This document shows, one piece after another, positions 1 through 6,518 of a stretch of DNA of 7,146 bases; the first letter of the stretch is position 1; the number at the start of each line of letters is the position of its first letter. The notes beneath the pieces were generated by a model. That model was not told where the DNA came from and did not search any database. It worked only from the letters and a program-made list of their open reading frames with translations. The stretch spans positions 5,113 through 12,258 of the forward strand of contig JADWMH010000039.1 in NCBI GenBank assembly GCA_015767355.1, written 5' to 3'. The translations under genes were made by a program, and so were the position numbers. This DNA comes from Gammaproteobacteria bacterium (GTDB taxonomy: Bacteria; Pseudomonadota; Gammaproteobacteria; Chromatiales; Chromatiaceae).

Positions 1-939
1 GCTGGAGAGTTTCAGAGTATAGAGGTAGCTGGCTCCGCGAAAAGCACGCTCCTTGATGACGGCAATGAGAGTGCTGTTATCGTCATGGATGATGTCGTCA
101 GGTCGAACCAGCACCACTACAGGAGATCCCTGTTTGCAGTCATCGGGAATGGCGCCTTTGAGGATGGCCAGTTCAGTGCGGACATGTTGGTTGTCGATCA
201 CCTCGCCATCCAGCAACACCCCCTGGCCGATGAAATCTGCAACAAAAGGTGTGGTGGGGCGGTGATAAAGGTTGTAGCCGCTATCCCACTGTTGCAGCCT
301 GCCGTGTTGCATGACGCCAATACTATCAGCCATGGCAAAGGCTTCATGCTGGTCGTGGGTGACCAGTATGGCGGTAATATTTTCACTCTTCAGAATCCCT
401 CTGACCTCTCTGGCAAGGTCCTCCCGCAGTTCCACATCCATGCTTGAAAAAGGCTCGTCCATCAATAGTAGTTGAGGTTTGGGAGCCAGTGCGCGGGCGA
501 GGGCGATACGCTGCTGCTGTCCGCCGGAGAGTTCATGCGGATAGCGGCTGTGGAAATCCGGAAGGTCGACAAGAGCCAGCAGTTCATCGATGCGCTGTTT
601 TCTGTAAGAGCCTTTCAGGTGGCGTATACCAAAGCCGATATTGTCAGCGATAGTCAGGTGCGGGAACAGGGCGAAGTCCTGAAACACCATGCCGACCTGG
701 CGCTTCTCCGGAGGGGTGGTGAAGCCCGGTGAACTGACACTCTTTCCGCCTAGCAGGATATTTCCCTGTTTTAGAGGCTCAAAGCCTGCTATAGCGCGCA
801 GCAGTGTTGTTTTTCCGCAGCCACTGGGACCCAGCAGACAGCCAATCTCTCCGCCGGCTAATGAGAGTGACACATCATGAACTACGACATTGCCGCCGTA
901 GGCGACACACAGCTGTTCAACCTCGAGCAGATTGCTCAT
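1..939 (-). CDS. fbpC: Ferric iron ABC transporter ATP-binding protein, C-terminus cut by window edge
   Basis: This is the cytoplasmic ATPase that powers import of periplasmic Fe3+ through FbpB. The frame stays open from the ATG at 939 to base 1, giving 313 residues; family members are usually about 350, so only the end is missing. All ABC ATPase motifs are intact: Walker A GPSGCGKT (37-44), Q-loop VFQDFALFP (85-93), signature LSGGQQQR (137-144), Walker B LLLMDEP (157-163), D-loop SSMD (165-168) and H-loop TH (194-195). A C-terminal extension from about residue 240, with a VLVRPDD stretch, fits the regulatory/TOBE region of the FbpC/PotA group. The start overlaps the fbpB stop as ATGA (936-939), with a GGAGA ribosome binding site at 946-950, six bases away, so translation is probably coupled. 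The iron assignment rests on the fbpA and fbpB neighbours; on the ATPase sequence alone a related PotA/CysA-type transporter would also fit. Confidence 0.93.
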   Translation of the reverse strand, partial: MSNLLEVEQLCVAYGGNVVVHDVSLSLAGGEIGCLLGPSGCGKTTLLRAIAGFEPLKQGNILLGGKSVSSPGFTTPPEKRQVGMVFQDFALFPHLTIADNIGFGIRHLKGSYRKQRIDELLALVDLPDFHSRYPHELSGGQQQRIALARALAPKPQLLLMDEPFSSMDVELREDLAREVRGILKSENITAILVTHDQHEAFAMADSIGVMQHGRLQQWDSGYNLYHRPTTPFVADFIGQGVLLDGEVIDNQHVRTELAILKGAIPDDCKQGSPVVVLVRPDDIIHDDNSTLIAVIKERAFRGASYLYTLKLSS

Positions 940-2621
940 GATTGCTCTCCGCCGGCGCGGGAGCGGCTGATTGCCCGGTTCAACACCAGCACCGGAATAA
1001 TACCGGCAAGCACGATCATCAATGCCGGTGCGCCGGCATCGGCGAGACGTTCGTCAGCAGCCATCTCATAAGCGCGCACAGCAAGTGTATTGAAATTAAA
1101 CGGGCGCAGAATCAGCGTTGCCGGCAACTCCTTGAGAACGTCAACGAACACCAGCAGCAGCGCAGTCAGCAGCGTGCCTTTCATCATGGGGAGATGGATG
1201 CTCCTCAACACTTTCATTGGCGACAGCCCCAGCGACCGGCCTGCATCATCAAGCGAGTGGTTGATCTTGCCAAGGCCGGATTCGACCGCCTGGATAGAGA
1301 CGGATAAAAAGCGCACGGTGTAGGCAAATACCAATGCAAACAGGGTTCCGGAGAGCAGCAGCCCGCTGGAGAGCTGAAAGGTGTTGCGCATCCAGCTGTC
1401 AAAGGTGTTGTCGATCCATGTGAGCGGCAGCAAAACGCCGACGGCAATTACAGTTCCGGGGACGGCATAGCCCAGCGCCGAGATACGCACACTACTGTTG
1501 ATCAGTGTCGTGTTGTGCAGACGTTTGCCGTACGCCAGCAGCAGCGCCAGCGCTACTGCAATGACGGCTGTCAGGCTGGCGAGCATCACGCTGTTGAATG
1601 CCAGCAGTGCAAAAGAGCTGTCGAGTGTATCTTCTGCAGAGGAGAGCGTCCACTGCAGCAACTGCAATGCCGGCAATGCAAAGCCGAACAGCAGCGGCAA
1701 TGCGCAGGCAACCATTGCCAGCCACGCTTTGCCGCCGCTCAGTTGAAAACGATGGATGCTGGAGTATTTGTTGCTGGTATGGTGAAACCTGGCGCGCTGG
1801 CGTGACCAGCGTTCAAGCAGGATCAGGGCGAATACAAATGCCAGCAGCATCGCAGAAAGTTGTGCCGCAGTTCCGCTGTCGCCCATGCCATACCAGATAC
1901 GGAAAATACCGGTGGTGAAGGTGCTGATGCCAAAATATTGTACCGTGCCGTAATCTGCCAGGGTCTCCATCAGCGCCAGGGAGAGACCTGTGACGATAGC
2001 GGGGCGCGCAAGCGGCAGTGCGACACGAAGAAAACCGGTAAATGGTGTATTGCCCAGGGTGCGGCTCACCTCCAGCACACACAGGGATTGTTCCAGAAAG
2101 GCTGCACGCGCCATCATATAGACATAGGGGTAGAGCACCAGTGACAGCATCATCGCCGCGCCGCCGAGTGAACGCACCTCCGGAAACCAGTAGTCTCCAT
2201 AGCTCCAGCCAAACCAGTCACGCAGCTGTGTTTGCAGCGGCCCTTCGAAATCGAGCATGCCGGTGTAGGTGTAGGCGATGATGTAAGCTGGAATGGCCAT
2301 CGGCAGCAACAGAGCCCAGGAGAGCAGACGCCGCCCCGGAAACTCACACATGCTGGTCAGCCAGGCGGTGATAACGCCGATGCTGAGTACCCCTGCGGAT
2401 ACGCCAATCAGCAGCAGCAATGAATTGGTCACATAGTCGGCCAACAGGGTGTCGACCAGATGATGCCAGTTGTCATTGACCGGTTGAAAAATGAAGCTGG
2501 CGACCACCAGTATCGGCAGAGCCATCAACAGCGCAATCAGCAGGATAGAACTCCCCCATAGAGATGGGCGGGGAATCGGAAAATAGAATTTATCTGCCGA
2601 TTTGTCAGTGCCTACTGTCAT
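936..2621 (-). CDS. fbpB: Ferric iron ABC transporter permease, fused two-domain
   Basis: This 561-residue inner-membrane permease forms the channel for Fe3+ delivered by FbpA. It has two homologous halves, each with about six hydrophobic segments, joined near residues 270-300 by a basic hydrophilic stretch. Each half carries an EAA-type loop that docks on the ATPase: EVSRTLGNTP...LPLARP (about 184-207) and DDAGRSLGLSP...LPMMKG (about 458-482). The KELPATLILRPFNFNTLA segment (497-514) is characteristic, from memory, of the iron(III) branch of this permease family. The length and duplicated layout match FbpB/SfuB-type proteins rather than single-domain permeases. The gene begins 12 bases after the fbpA stop and ends inside the fbpC start codon. 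No Shine-Dalgarno sequence precedes the ATG, because the upstream purine-rich motif is on the wrong strand; there is no other ATG until residue 34, after the hydrophobic segment has begun, so this start is kept. Confidence 0.95.
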   Translation of the reverse strand: MTVGTDKSADKFYFPIPRPSLWGSSILLIALLMALPILVVASFIFQPVNDNWHHLVDTLLADYVTNSLLLLIGVSAGVLSIGVITAWLTSMCEFPGRRLLSWALLLPMAIPAYIIAYTYTGMLDFEGPLQTQLRDWFGWSYGDYWFPEVRSLGGAAMMLSLVLYPYVYMMARAAFLEQSLCVLEVSRTLGNTPFTGFLRVALPLARPAIVTGLSLALMETLADYGTVQYFGISTFTTGIFRIWYGMGDSGTAAQLSAMLLAFVFALILLERWSRQRARFHHTSNKYSSIHRFQLSGGKAWLAMVACALPLLFGFALPALQLLQWTLSSAEDTLDSSFALLAFNSVMLASLTAVIAVALALLLAYGKRLHNTTLINSSVRISALGYAVPGTVIAVGVLLPLTWIDNTFDSWMRNTFQLSSGLLLSGTLFALVFAYTVRFLSVSIQAVESGLGKINHSLDDAGRSLGLSPMKVLRSIHLPMMKGTLLTALLLVFVDVLKELPATLILRPFNFNTLAVRAYEMAADERLADAGAPALMIVLAGIIPVLVLNRAISRSRAGGEQS

Positions 2622-2633
2622 TGAAGGAGACTG

Positions 2634-3653
2634 TTATTTCCACCCGGCTCGATCCATGAGTCTGACTGCATCAGCATTCAATTCTCCCAGTTTGGAGAGT
2701 TCCACGCCGTCGGATTTGAATTCTCCCCATGATTGCAGTGTCGGACTCTCTGGTATTCCCTCTCTTACCGGGTATTCCTGGTTCGCTTCGGCATACCACT
2801 GCTGGGCTTTCTCGCTCACCAGAGACTGCATGAGCTTGATGGCATTCTCCCTGTTTTTTGCAGCGCTGGTCATACCGATGCCGCTGACGTTGATGTGCGT
2901 GCCGCGATCCTGCTGGTTCGGCCAGAAAACAGCGACGGCTTCTGCCGCCTTTTTCAGATCCTGATCCTTGCCGGTGAGCATTTTTGCGACGTAGTAGGTG
3001 TTGGCAATGGCAATATCGCAAAGCCCGGCAACTGCGGCCTTGATTTGATCCTTGTCGCCTCCCTTTGGCGGGCGTGCAAAATTAGCGACGAAAGCTTTTG
3101 CCCACGCCTCCGTTTTCATCTCGCCAATGTTGGCAATCATGGATGCAACCAGTGACTGGTTGTAGATATTGCCGGAAGAGCGGATACAGATGCGCCCTTT
3201 CCATTGAGAGTCTGCAAGTGCTTCATAGGTCGATAGTTGCTGTGGATCCACCTTGCCCCTGACGTAGAAGATCGGACGGGCGCGCTGTGAGAGCCCATAC
3301 CAGTAACCGTCCGCATCGCGCAGGTTTGCAGGGACAACCGAATTCAGCTGTTGCGATGAGACCGGTTGCAGTACACCGGCTTCCCTGGCGCGATGCAGAC
3401 GTCCGGCATCCGTTGTGATAAAGAGATCGGCGGGAGTGTTGCGTCCCTCTGTGACCAGTCGTTTGAGCAGTGCTGATGCCTTGCCGGTAACCAGGTTGAC
3501 CTTGATGCCGGTTTCCCGGGTAAACTCATCCAGCAGTGGCTTGATGAGCGCCTCTTTGCGGGCAGAGTAGAGATTGACTTCATTGGAGTCTGCCCAACTG
3601 GAATGGGTGCTGGCAGAGAGAAGCAGCATCAGCATGGTAATTTTTATTCGCAT
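2634..3653 (-). CDS. fbpA: Periplasmic Fe(3+)-binding protein of ABC importer
   Basis: This substrate-binding protein captures ferric iron in the periplasm and passes it to FbpB. From the ATG at 3653 it has 339 residues. The first 21 form a Sec signal peptide (MRIKI, then a Leu/Met-rich core, then SSWA before DS). The mature protein opens NEVNLYSARKEALIKPLL, typical of class I iron-binding proteins. It carries the adjacent tyrosine pair NTYYVAKML (Tyr220-Tyr221), which in FbpA/FutA relatives coordinates Fe3+. Tyr29 and Tyr130 (PIFYVRG) are further candidate ligands, and no histidine lies at the N-terminal ligand site. A TTG at 3668 would add five residues ahead of the signal peptide; the ATG is preferred because MRIK gives a proper charged N-region and GGAA lies 9 bases upstream. 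The gene heads the fbpABC operon and has a promoter with an overlapping Fur-box-like site. The iron substrate is inferred from these motifs and neighbours. Confidence 0.94.
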   Translation of the reverse strand: MRIKITMLMLLLSASTHSSWADSNEVNLYSARKEALIKPLLDEFTRETGIKVNLVTGKASALLKRLVTEGRNTPADLFITTDAGRLHRAREAGVLQPVSSQQLNSVVPANLRDADGYWYGLSQRARPIFYVRGKVDPQQLSTYEALADSQWKGRICIRSSGNIYNQSLVASMIANIGEMKTEAWAKAFVANFARPPKGGDKDQIKAAVAGLCDIAIANTYYVAKMLTGKDQDLKKAAEAVAVFWPNQQDRGTHINVSGIGMTSAAKNRENAIKLMQSLVSEKAQQWYAEANQEYPVREGIPESPTLQSWGEFKSDGVELSKLGELNADAVRLMDRAGWK

Positions 3654-3691
3654 TTGTTCTATTTCCAAAGAGGTGGATGATATGGATGTGG

Positions 3692-3720
3692 ATTATAAGG
3701 CGAATGAGAATAGTAATCAA
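3692..3720 (-). promoter_or_regulatory. Sigma70-type promoter of fbpABC
   Basis: On the minus strand a TTGATT -35 (3715-3720) is separated by exactly 17 bases from a perfect TATAAT -10 (3692-3697). Transcription would start near 3685, giving a leader of about 30 bases before the fbpA ATG at 3653. It lies between smrA and fbpA, so the iron operon need not depend on read-through from smrA. Confidence 0.7.
3705..3719. promoter_or_regulatory. Candidate Fur box overlapping the fbpA promoter
   Basis: The plus-strand 15-mer TGAGAATAGTAATCA matches the 7-1-7 Fur consensus TGATAATnATTATCA at 11 of 14 specified positions. It covers most of the fbpA -35 and part of the spacer, a position where bound Fe2+-Fur would block RNA polymerase. 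This fits the known iron control of fbpABC-type operons. The match was counted by eye, and direct binding is inferred. Confidence 0.6.
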
Positions 3721-3770
3721 CAGCAGTATTGTTGGGGTGTATGAGCCAGATGTTCCCCGCAACCCGGCTC

Positions 3771-4295
3771 TCAATCCTGGTATTTCATTGACAGCAGCAC
3801 ATAAACAGCACCAGTCCCTCCATCCCGGCGAGGCGTCGAGACAAAGGCAAGAACCTCTTTGCGCTGCGGCAGCCATTGATTGATCTTCTGTTTGAGGACC
3901 GGCTGTTGTTCGGCGGAACGCTGTCCTTTGCCGTGAATGATTCTTACGCAGCGATATCCCCTGCGCGCACACCAGGGAATAAACTGCGCCAACTCCCTGC
4001 GCGCCTCGGCGACACGCAAGCCGTGCAGATCAAGCGTACTCTCGGGTTTGATGACACCACGCTGCAGATCCTGAAACAGCCTGTGCTGAATGCCGTCACG
4101 GCGGAACTCGAGAAAATCATGGGTAGTGATATGGATATCGACAAACTCATCCTGCTCGCTTTCAGGCGTTTTTGGCAAAGGGCGTGGAGCGGGGCGCTGT
4201 TTCCATGGTTTTGCGGTTTTACCCTGCAGCGGCGTTACTCCGGACATCTCGTCGAGAAAAGTATTTTCCTCTTCATCTTGCTCTTTGTTACTCAC
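3771..4295 (-). CDS. smrA: Smr-domain protein, SmrA (YdaL)-like putative endonuclease
   Basis: This 174-residue cytoplasmic protein has a hydrophilic, acidic N-terminal half and a C-terminal Smr domain (about 88-170). The Smr hallmarks are LDLHGL (88-93), IIHGKG (119-124) and DGGTGAVYVLL (158-168). The Smr fold occurs at the end of MutS2 and in stand-alone proteins that cut nucleic acid. The N-terminal FLDEM...VTPLQ (13-23) and EFRRDGIQH (63-71) resemble what I recall of Escherichia coli SmrA/YdaL rather than SmrB/YfcN, hence the symbol; unlike my recollection of YdaL, this protein keeps the LDLHGL motif. The start codon is GTG, with a GAGG about nine bases upstream. It is transcribed divergently from surE and has its own candidate promoter. 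The cellular role and substrate cannot be read from the sequence. Confidence 0.88.
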   Translation of the reverse strand: MSNKEQDEEENTFLDEMSGVTPLQGKTAKPWKQRPAPRPLPKTPESEQDEFVDIHITTHDFLEFRRDGIQHRLFQDLQRGVIKPESTLDLHGLRVAEARRELAQFIPWCARRGYRCVRIIHGKGQRSAEQQPVLKQKINQWLPQRKEVLAFVSTPRRDGGTGAVYVLLSMKYQD

Positions 4296-4459
4296 AGGAT
4301 GCCCTCGCGCTCGTTTTGCAGTATATTGCGTCCCGAATATACCCTATTCTGATAACATCTCAATAACACTGTGTAGGAAAACAGGCTGGGTCAGACGTTG
4401 TACGGTGCCCGATCAATGCACAGACTTATCTATTTTGCTTTTTTTTACTGTACTGCTGT
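4296..4459. other. Divergent smrA-surE intergenic region with T-rich tract
   Basis: This 164-base head-to-head spacer holds the smrA promoter on one side. Just before surE it has a T-rich stretch with an eight-T run at 4439-4446. The surE promoter must lie here if surE starts its own operon, but no convincing -35/-10 pair with normal spacing was found on the plus strand. No open frame looks like a gene. Confidence 0.5.
4336..4363 (-). promoter_or_regulatory. Candidate sigma70 promoter of smrA
   Basis: On the minus strand, TTGAGA (4358-4363) and TATATT (4336-4341) each match the sigma70 consensus at five of six positions and are 16 bases apart. Transcription would start near 4328, about 33 bases before the GTG at 4295. 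No comparably good pair was found for surE on the other strand. Confidence 0.5.
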
Positions 4460-5206
4460 ATGAAAATCTTGATCAGTAATGATGATGGCTATCAGTCGCC
4501 GGGAATTGCTGCGCTGGCAAACGCGCTGCAGCAGTTTTTCGAGGTGACTGTAATTGCTCCGGATCGCGACCGCAGCGGCGCCTCCAACTCTCTGACGCTG
4601 GAAAACCCGCTTCGCACCAGGCAGCATGAAAACGGCTATATCAGCGTCAACGGCACGCCAACCGACTGTGTGCATGTTGCTATTACCGGATTACTTGAAG
4701 AGGAGCCTGATATGGTTGTCGCGGGCATCAATAACGGCGCCAATATGGGTGATGATGTCCTCTATTCCGGTACAGTTGCAGCAGCGACCGAGGGGCGTTT
4801 TCTGGGGCTTCCGGCAATGGCCATATCGATAAACTCCTTTACTCCACAACATCTTGAGAGCGCAGCCAGGGCAGCGCAGGAACTGGTGCAGCGTCTTTCG
4901 GATCCTTCCCTGACAACAGATATGATCCTCAATGTGAATGTTCCTGATTTGCCCTGGAGTGAGATCAAGGGGTATCAATCGACCCGCCTGGGGCATCGTC
5001 ACAAGGCGGAGCCTGTCTACAGGGAGACGGATCCGCGAGGTCATCCGATCTTCTGGGTAGGTCCTCCCGGCGCCGAGCAGGATGCCGGGCCGGGAACTGA
5101 TTTTTATGCCGTGCGCAGCGGTTATATCTCGGTTACACCGCTGAAGGTTGATCTGACAAACCACCAGCAACTGCAGCAGACTGCTGCATGGTTAAGAGAG
5201 ATCTGA
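4460..5206 (+). CDS. surE: 5'/3'-nucleotidase SurE
   Basis: SurE is a metal-dependent cytoplasmic phosphatase acting on nucleoside 5'- and 3'-monophosphates, linked to stationary-phase survival. The 248-residue length is close to the 253 of Escherichia coli SurE. The metal and active-site residues are in their expected places: NDDG (7-10, with Asp8 and Asp9), Ser39 in DRSGASNSLT, and Asn91 in GINNGANMGDDVLYSGTVAAATEG (89-112). Starting at this ATG puts NDDG at the position seen in relatives, so the start is secure even though no Shine-Dalgarno sequence is visible; the bases before it are T-rich. It is the first gene of the plus-strand cluster, with one base between its TGA and the pcm ATG. 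In Escherichia coli surE follows truD, whereas here it is preceded by divergent smrA. Confidence 0.97.
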   Translation: MKILISNDDGYQSPGIAALANALQQFFEVTVIAPDRDRSGASNSLTLENPLRTRQHENGYISVNGTPTDCVHVAITGLLEEEPDMVVAGINNGANMGDDVLYSGTVAAATEGRFLGLPAMAISINSFTPQHLESAARAAQELVQRLSDPSLTTDMILNVNVPDLPWSEIKGYQSTRLGHRHKAEPVYRETDPRGHPIFWVGPPGAEQDAGPGTDFYAVRSGYISVTPLKVDLTNHQQLQQTAAWLREI

Positions 5207-5207
5207 G

Positions 5208-5870
5208 ATGACGCATTCTGATTTTAGCGGCATCGGTATGACATCGCAGCGTACCAGGGATCGCATGGTCAGCCGCCTGAAAGAGCAGGGAATACAGGAC
5301 CAGCGTGTCTTGAGTGTGATGCGTGAGGTTCCCCGTCACTGTTTTGTCGAAGAGGCGTTAGCTTCGCGCGCCTATGAAGATACCGCGCTTCCCATTGGTC
5401 ATGGGCAGACGATTTCACAGCCCTATATTGTAGCGCGTATGACAGAAGTGCTGCTGCAGACACAGCCGATGCAGCAGGTTCTGGAGGTGGGGACGGGGTC
5501 TGGTTACCAGGCGGCTATTTTATCCAGGCTGGTGCGGCATCTGCAGAGTGTTGAACGCATCATGGCATTGAGTGACCAGGCGCGTTATCGTTTTCGTCAG
5601 CTCAAGCTGCGCAATATTCGTCTCAGGCACAGTGACGGCGGCATGGGAATGCCGGATTATGCGCCTTATGACGGCATTATTGTGACCGCTGCGCCTGAGG
5701 GTATACCGCATGCGCTGGTGAAACAGCTGCGTCCCGGAGGAGTGATCATCATGCCGATTGGCGACAGTGAAGAGCAGATTTTAATCCGTGTTACACGTAC
5801 AGAGGAGGGTTATGAAAAAGAGTTTCTTGAGCGAGTCTCATTCGTTCCGCTGCTTGGCGGAGTGACCTAG
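5208..5870 (+). CDS. pcm: Protein-L-isoaspartate(D-aspartate) O-methyltransferase
   Basis: This enzyme uses S-adenosylmethionine to methylate abnormal L-isoaspartyl residues in aged proteins, starting their repair in the cytoplasm. The 220 residues include the family signature PIGHGQTISQPYIVARMTE (62-80), the SAM-binding motif I VLEVGTGSGYQAA (91-103), the acidic residue of VERI (Glu116), YDGIIVTAAPEGIP (154-167) and LRPGG (174-178). Escherichia coli Pcm is 208 residues; the extra length is at the N-terminus. The first ATG has an AGAGAG ribosome binding site at about 5195-5200 and is preferred. An in-frame ATG at 5238 (before TSQRTRDRM) is the alternative and would remove ten residues. It lies one base after surE, the classical surE-pcm pairing, and is almost certainly co-transcribed with it. 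Confidence 0.97.
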   Translation: MTHSDFSGIGMTSQRTRDRMVSRLKEQGIQDQRVLSVMREVPRHCFVEEALASRAYEDTALPIGHGQTISQPYIVARMTEVLLQTQPMQQVLEVGTGSGYQAAILSRLVRHLQSVERIMALSDQARYRFRQLKLRNIRLRHSDGGMGMPDYAPYDGIIVTAAPEGIPHALVKQLRPGGVIIMPIGDSEEQILIRVTRTEEGYEKEFLERVSFVPLLGGVT

Positions 5871-5916
5871 CTCTTCATCAATGCGATAATTCGGAAATCT
5901 TAATTATTGTATTCAT

Positions 5917-5920
5917 GGAG
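5917..5920 (+). promoter_or_regulatory. Ribosome binding site deciding the yqaA start
   Basis: GGAG ends six bases before the ATG at 5927. It overlaps an upstream in-frame ATG at 5915, which has no ribosome binding site of its own. This favours the shorter reading frame. Confidence 0.7.
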
Positions 5921-5926
5921 CACAAA

Positions 5927-6508
5927 ATGTCGATGTTTTCCTCTCTCTATGAGAAGGTTTTGAGCTGGTCGCGTCATCCGCATGCCCCCTGGTATCTTGG
6001 CGGCCTGAGTTTTGCCGAGTCCTCCTTTTTTCCGATTCCACCGGATGTGATGCTGGCTCCAATGAGCCTCGCTACTCCGCACCGCGCGCTCTGGTATGCT
6101 TTGCTGACAACCCTTGCATCAGTGGCTGGAGGAGTTGCCGGATATCTGATCGGTGTGACGCTGTTCGAAGTGATCGAACCCTGGCTGCAGCAGAGCGGCT
6201 ATTATGAGAAATACCTGACTGCAAAGTCATGGTTTGACGAGTGGGGCTTCTGGGCGATTTTTTTGGCCGGATTTTCACCGATTCCCTACAAGGTTTTTAC
6301 CATCACGGCTGGCGCCATAGCCATGTCCTTCGCGCCGTTTGTGCTGGCATCCTTTATCGGGCGTGGAGCGCGCTTTTTTCTGGTGGCAATGCTGATGTCA
6401 TGGGGCGGCGAGAAGATGGAGGCGAAATTACGTCACTATATCGACTGGATCGGCTGGGGAGTGGTTGTATTGATCGCCGCAGTTGTCATCGTGGTGAAAT
6501 TGAACTGA
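5927..6508 (+). CDS. yqaA: YqaA family (DedA/VTT-like) inner-membrane protein
   Basis: This 193-residue integral membrane protein belongs to the YqaA branch of the DedA/SNARE-associated (VTT) superfamily. Visible family motifs are SSFFPIPPDVML (32-43), GFSPIPYKVFTITAGA (115-130) and the glycine/arginine segment GRGARF (145-150), with hydrophobic segments at about 55-80, 105-118, 132-158 and 175-191. The paired proline-rich motifs resemble the re-entrant loops of DedA proteins, some of which flip undecaprenyl phosphate or phospholipids; the substrate of YqaA proteins is not known to me. The ATG at 5927 is chosen over 5915 for its GGAG site. The gene ends in tandem stops (TGA TAG) and sits between pcm and the nlpD-like gene, 56 bases after pcm, pointing to a shared transcript. 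Confidence 0.9.
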   Translation: MSMFSSLYEKVLSWSRHPHAPWYLGGLSFAESSFFPIPPDVMLAPMSLATPHRALWYALLTTLASVAGGVAGYLIGVTLFEVIEPWLQQSGYYEKYLTAKSWFDEWGFWAIFLAGFSPIPYKVFTITAGAIAMSFAPFVLASFIGRGARFFLVAMLMSWGGEKMEAKLRHYIDWIGWGVVVLIAAVVIVVKLN

Positions 6509-6518
6509 TAGTAAGTAG

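Noticed and set aside
85..447. Plus-strand open frame of 120 codons opposite fbpC
   Set aside because: The minus strand encodes an intact ABC ATPase with every motif; the antisense frame has no family features.
3654..3668. TTG start extending fbpA by five residues
   Set aside because: It would put acidic MEIEQ before the signal peptide; the ATG at 3653 gives a normal MRIK N-region.
3743..3770. GAGCC...GGCTC inverted repeat just after the smrA stop, considered as a terminator
   Set aside because: The stem is only five base pairs with a long loop, and no T-run follows on the minus strand.
3876..4352. Plus-strand open frame of 158 codons antisense to smrA
   Set aside because: It lies almost wholly opposite a clear Smr-domain gene, shows no recognisable motif or ribosome binding site, and is a composition shadow.
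4404..4446. GTGC...GCAC repeat followed by a T-run ahead of surE, considered as an attenuator or terminator
   Set aside because: The stem is four pairs, and about 18 bases separate it from the T-run, so it does not form an intrinsic terminator.
5915..5926. ATG at 5915 as the yqaA start
   Set aside because: It has no ribosome binding site, while the ATG at 5927 has GGAG at ideal spacing.
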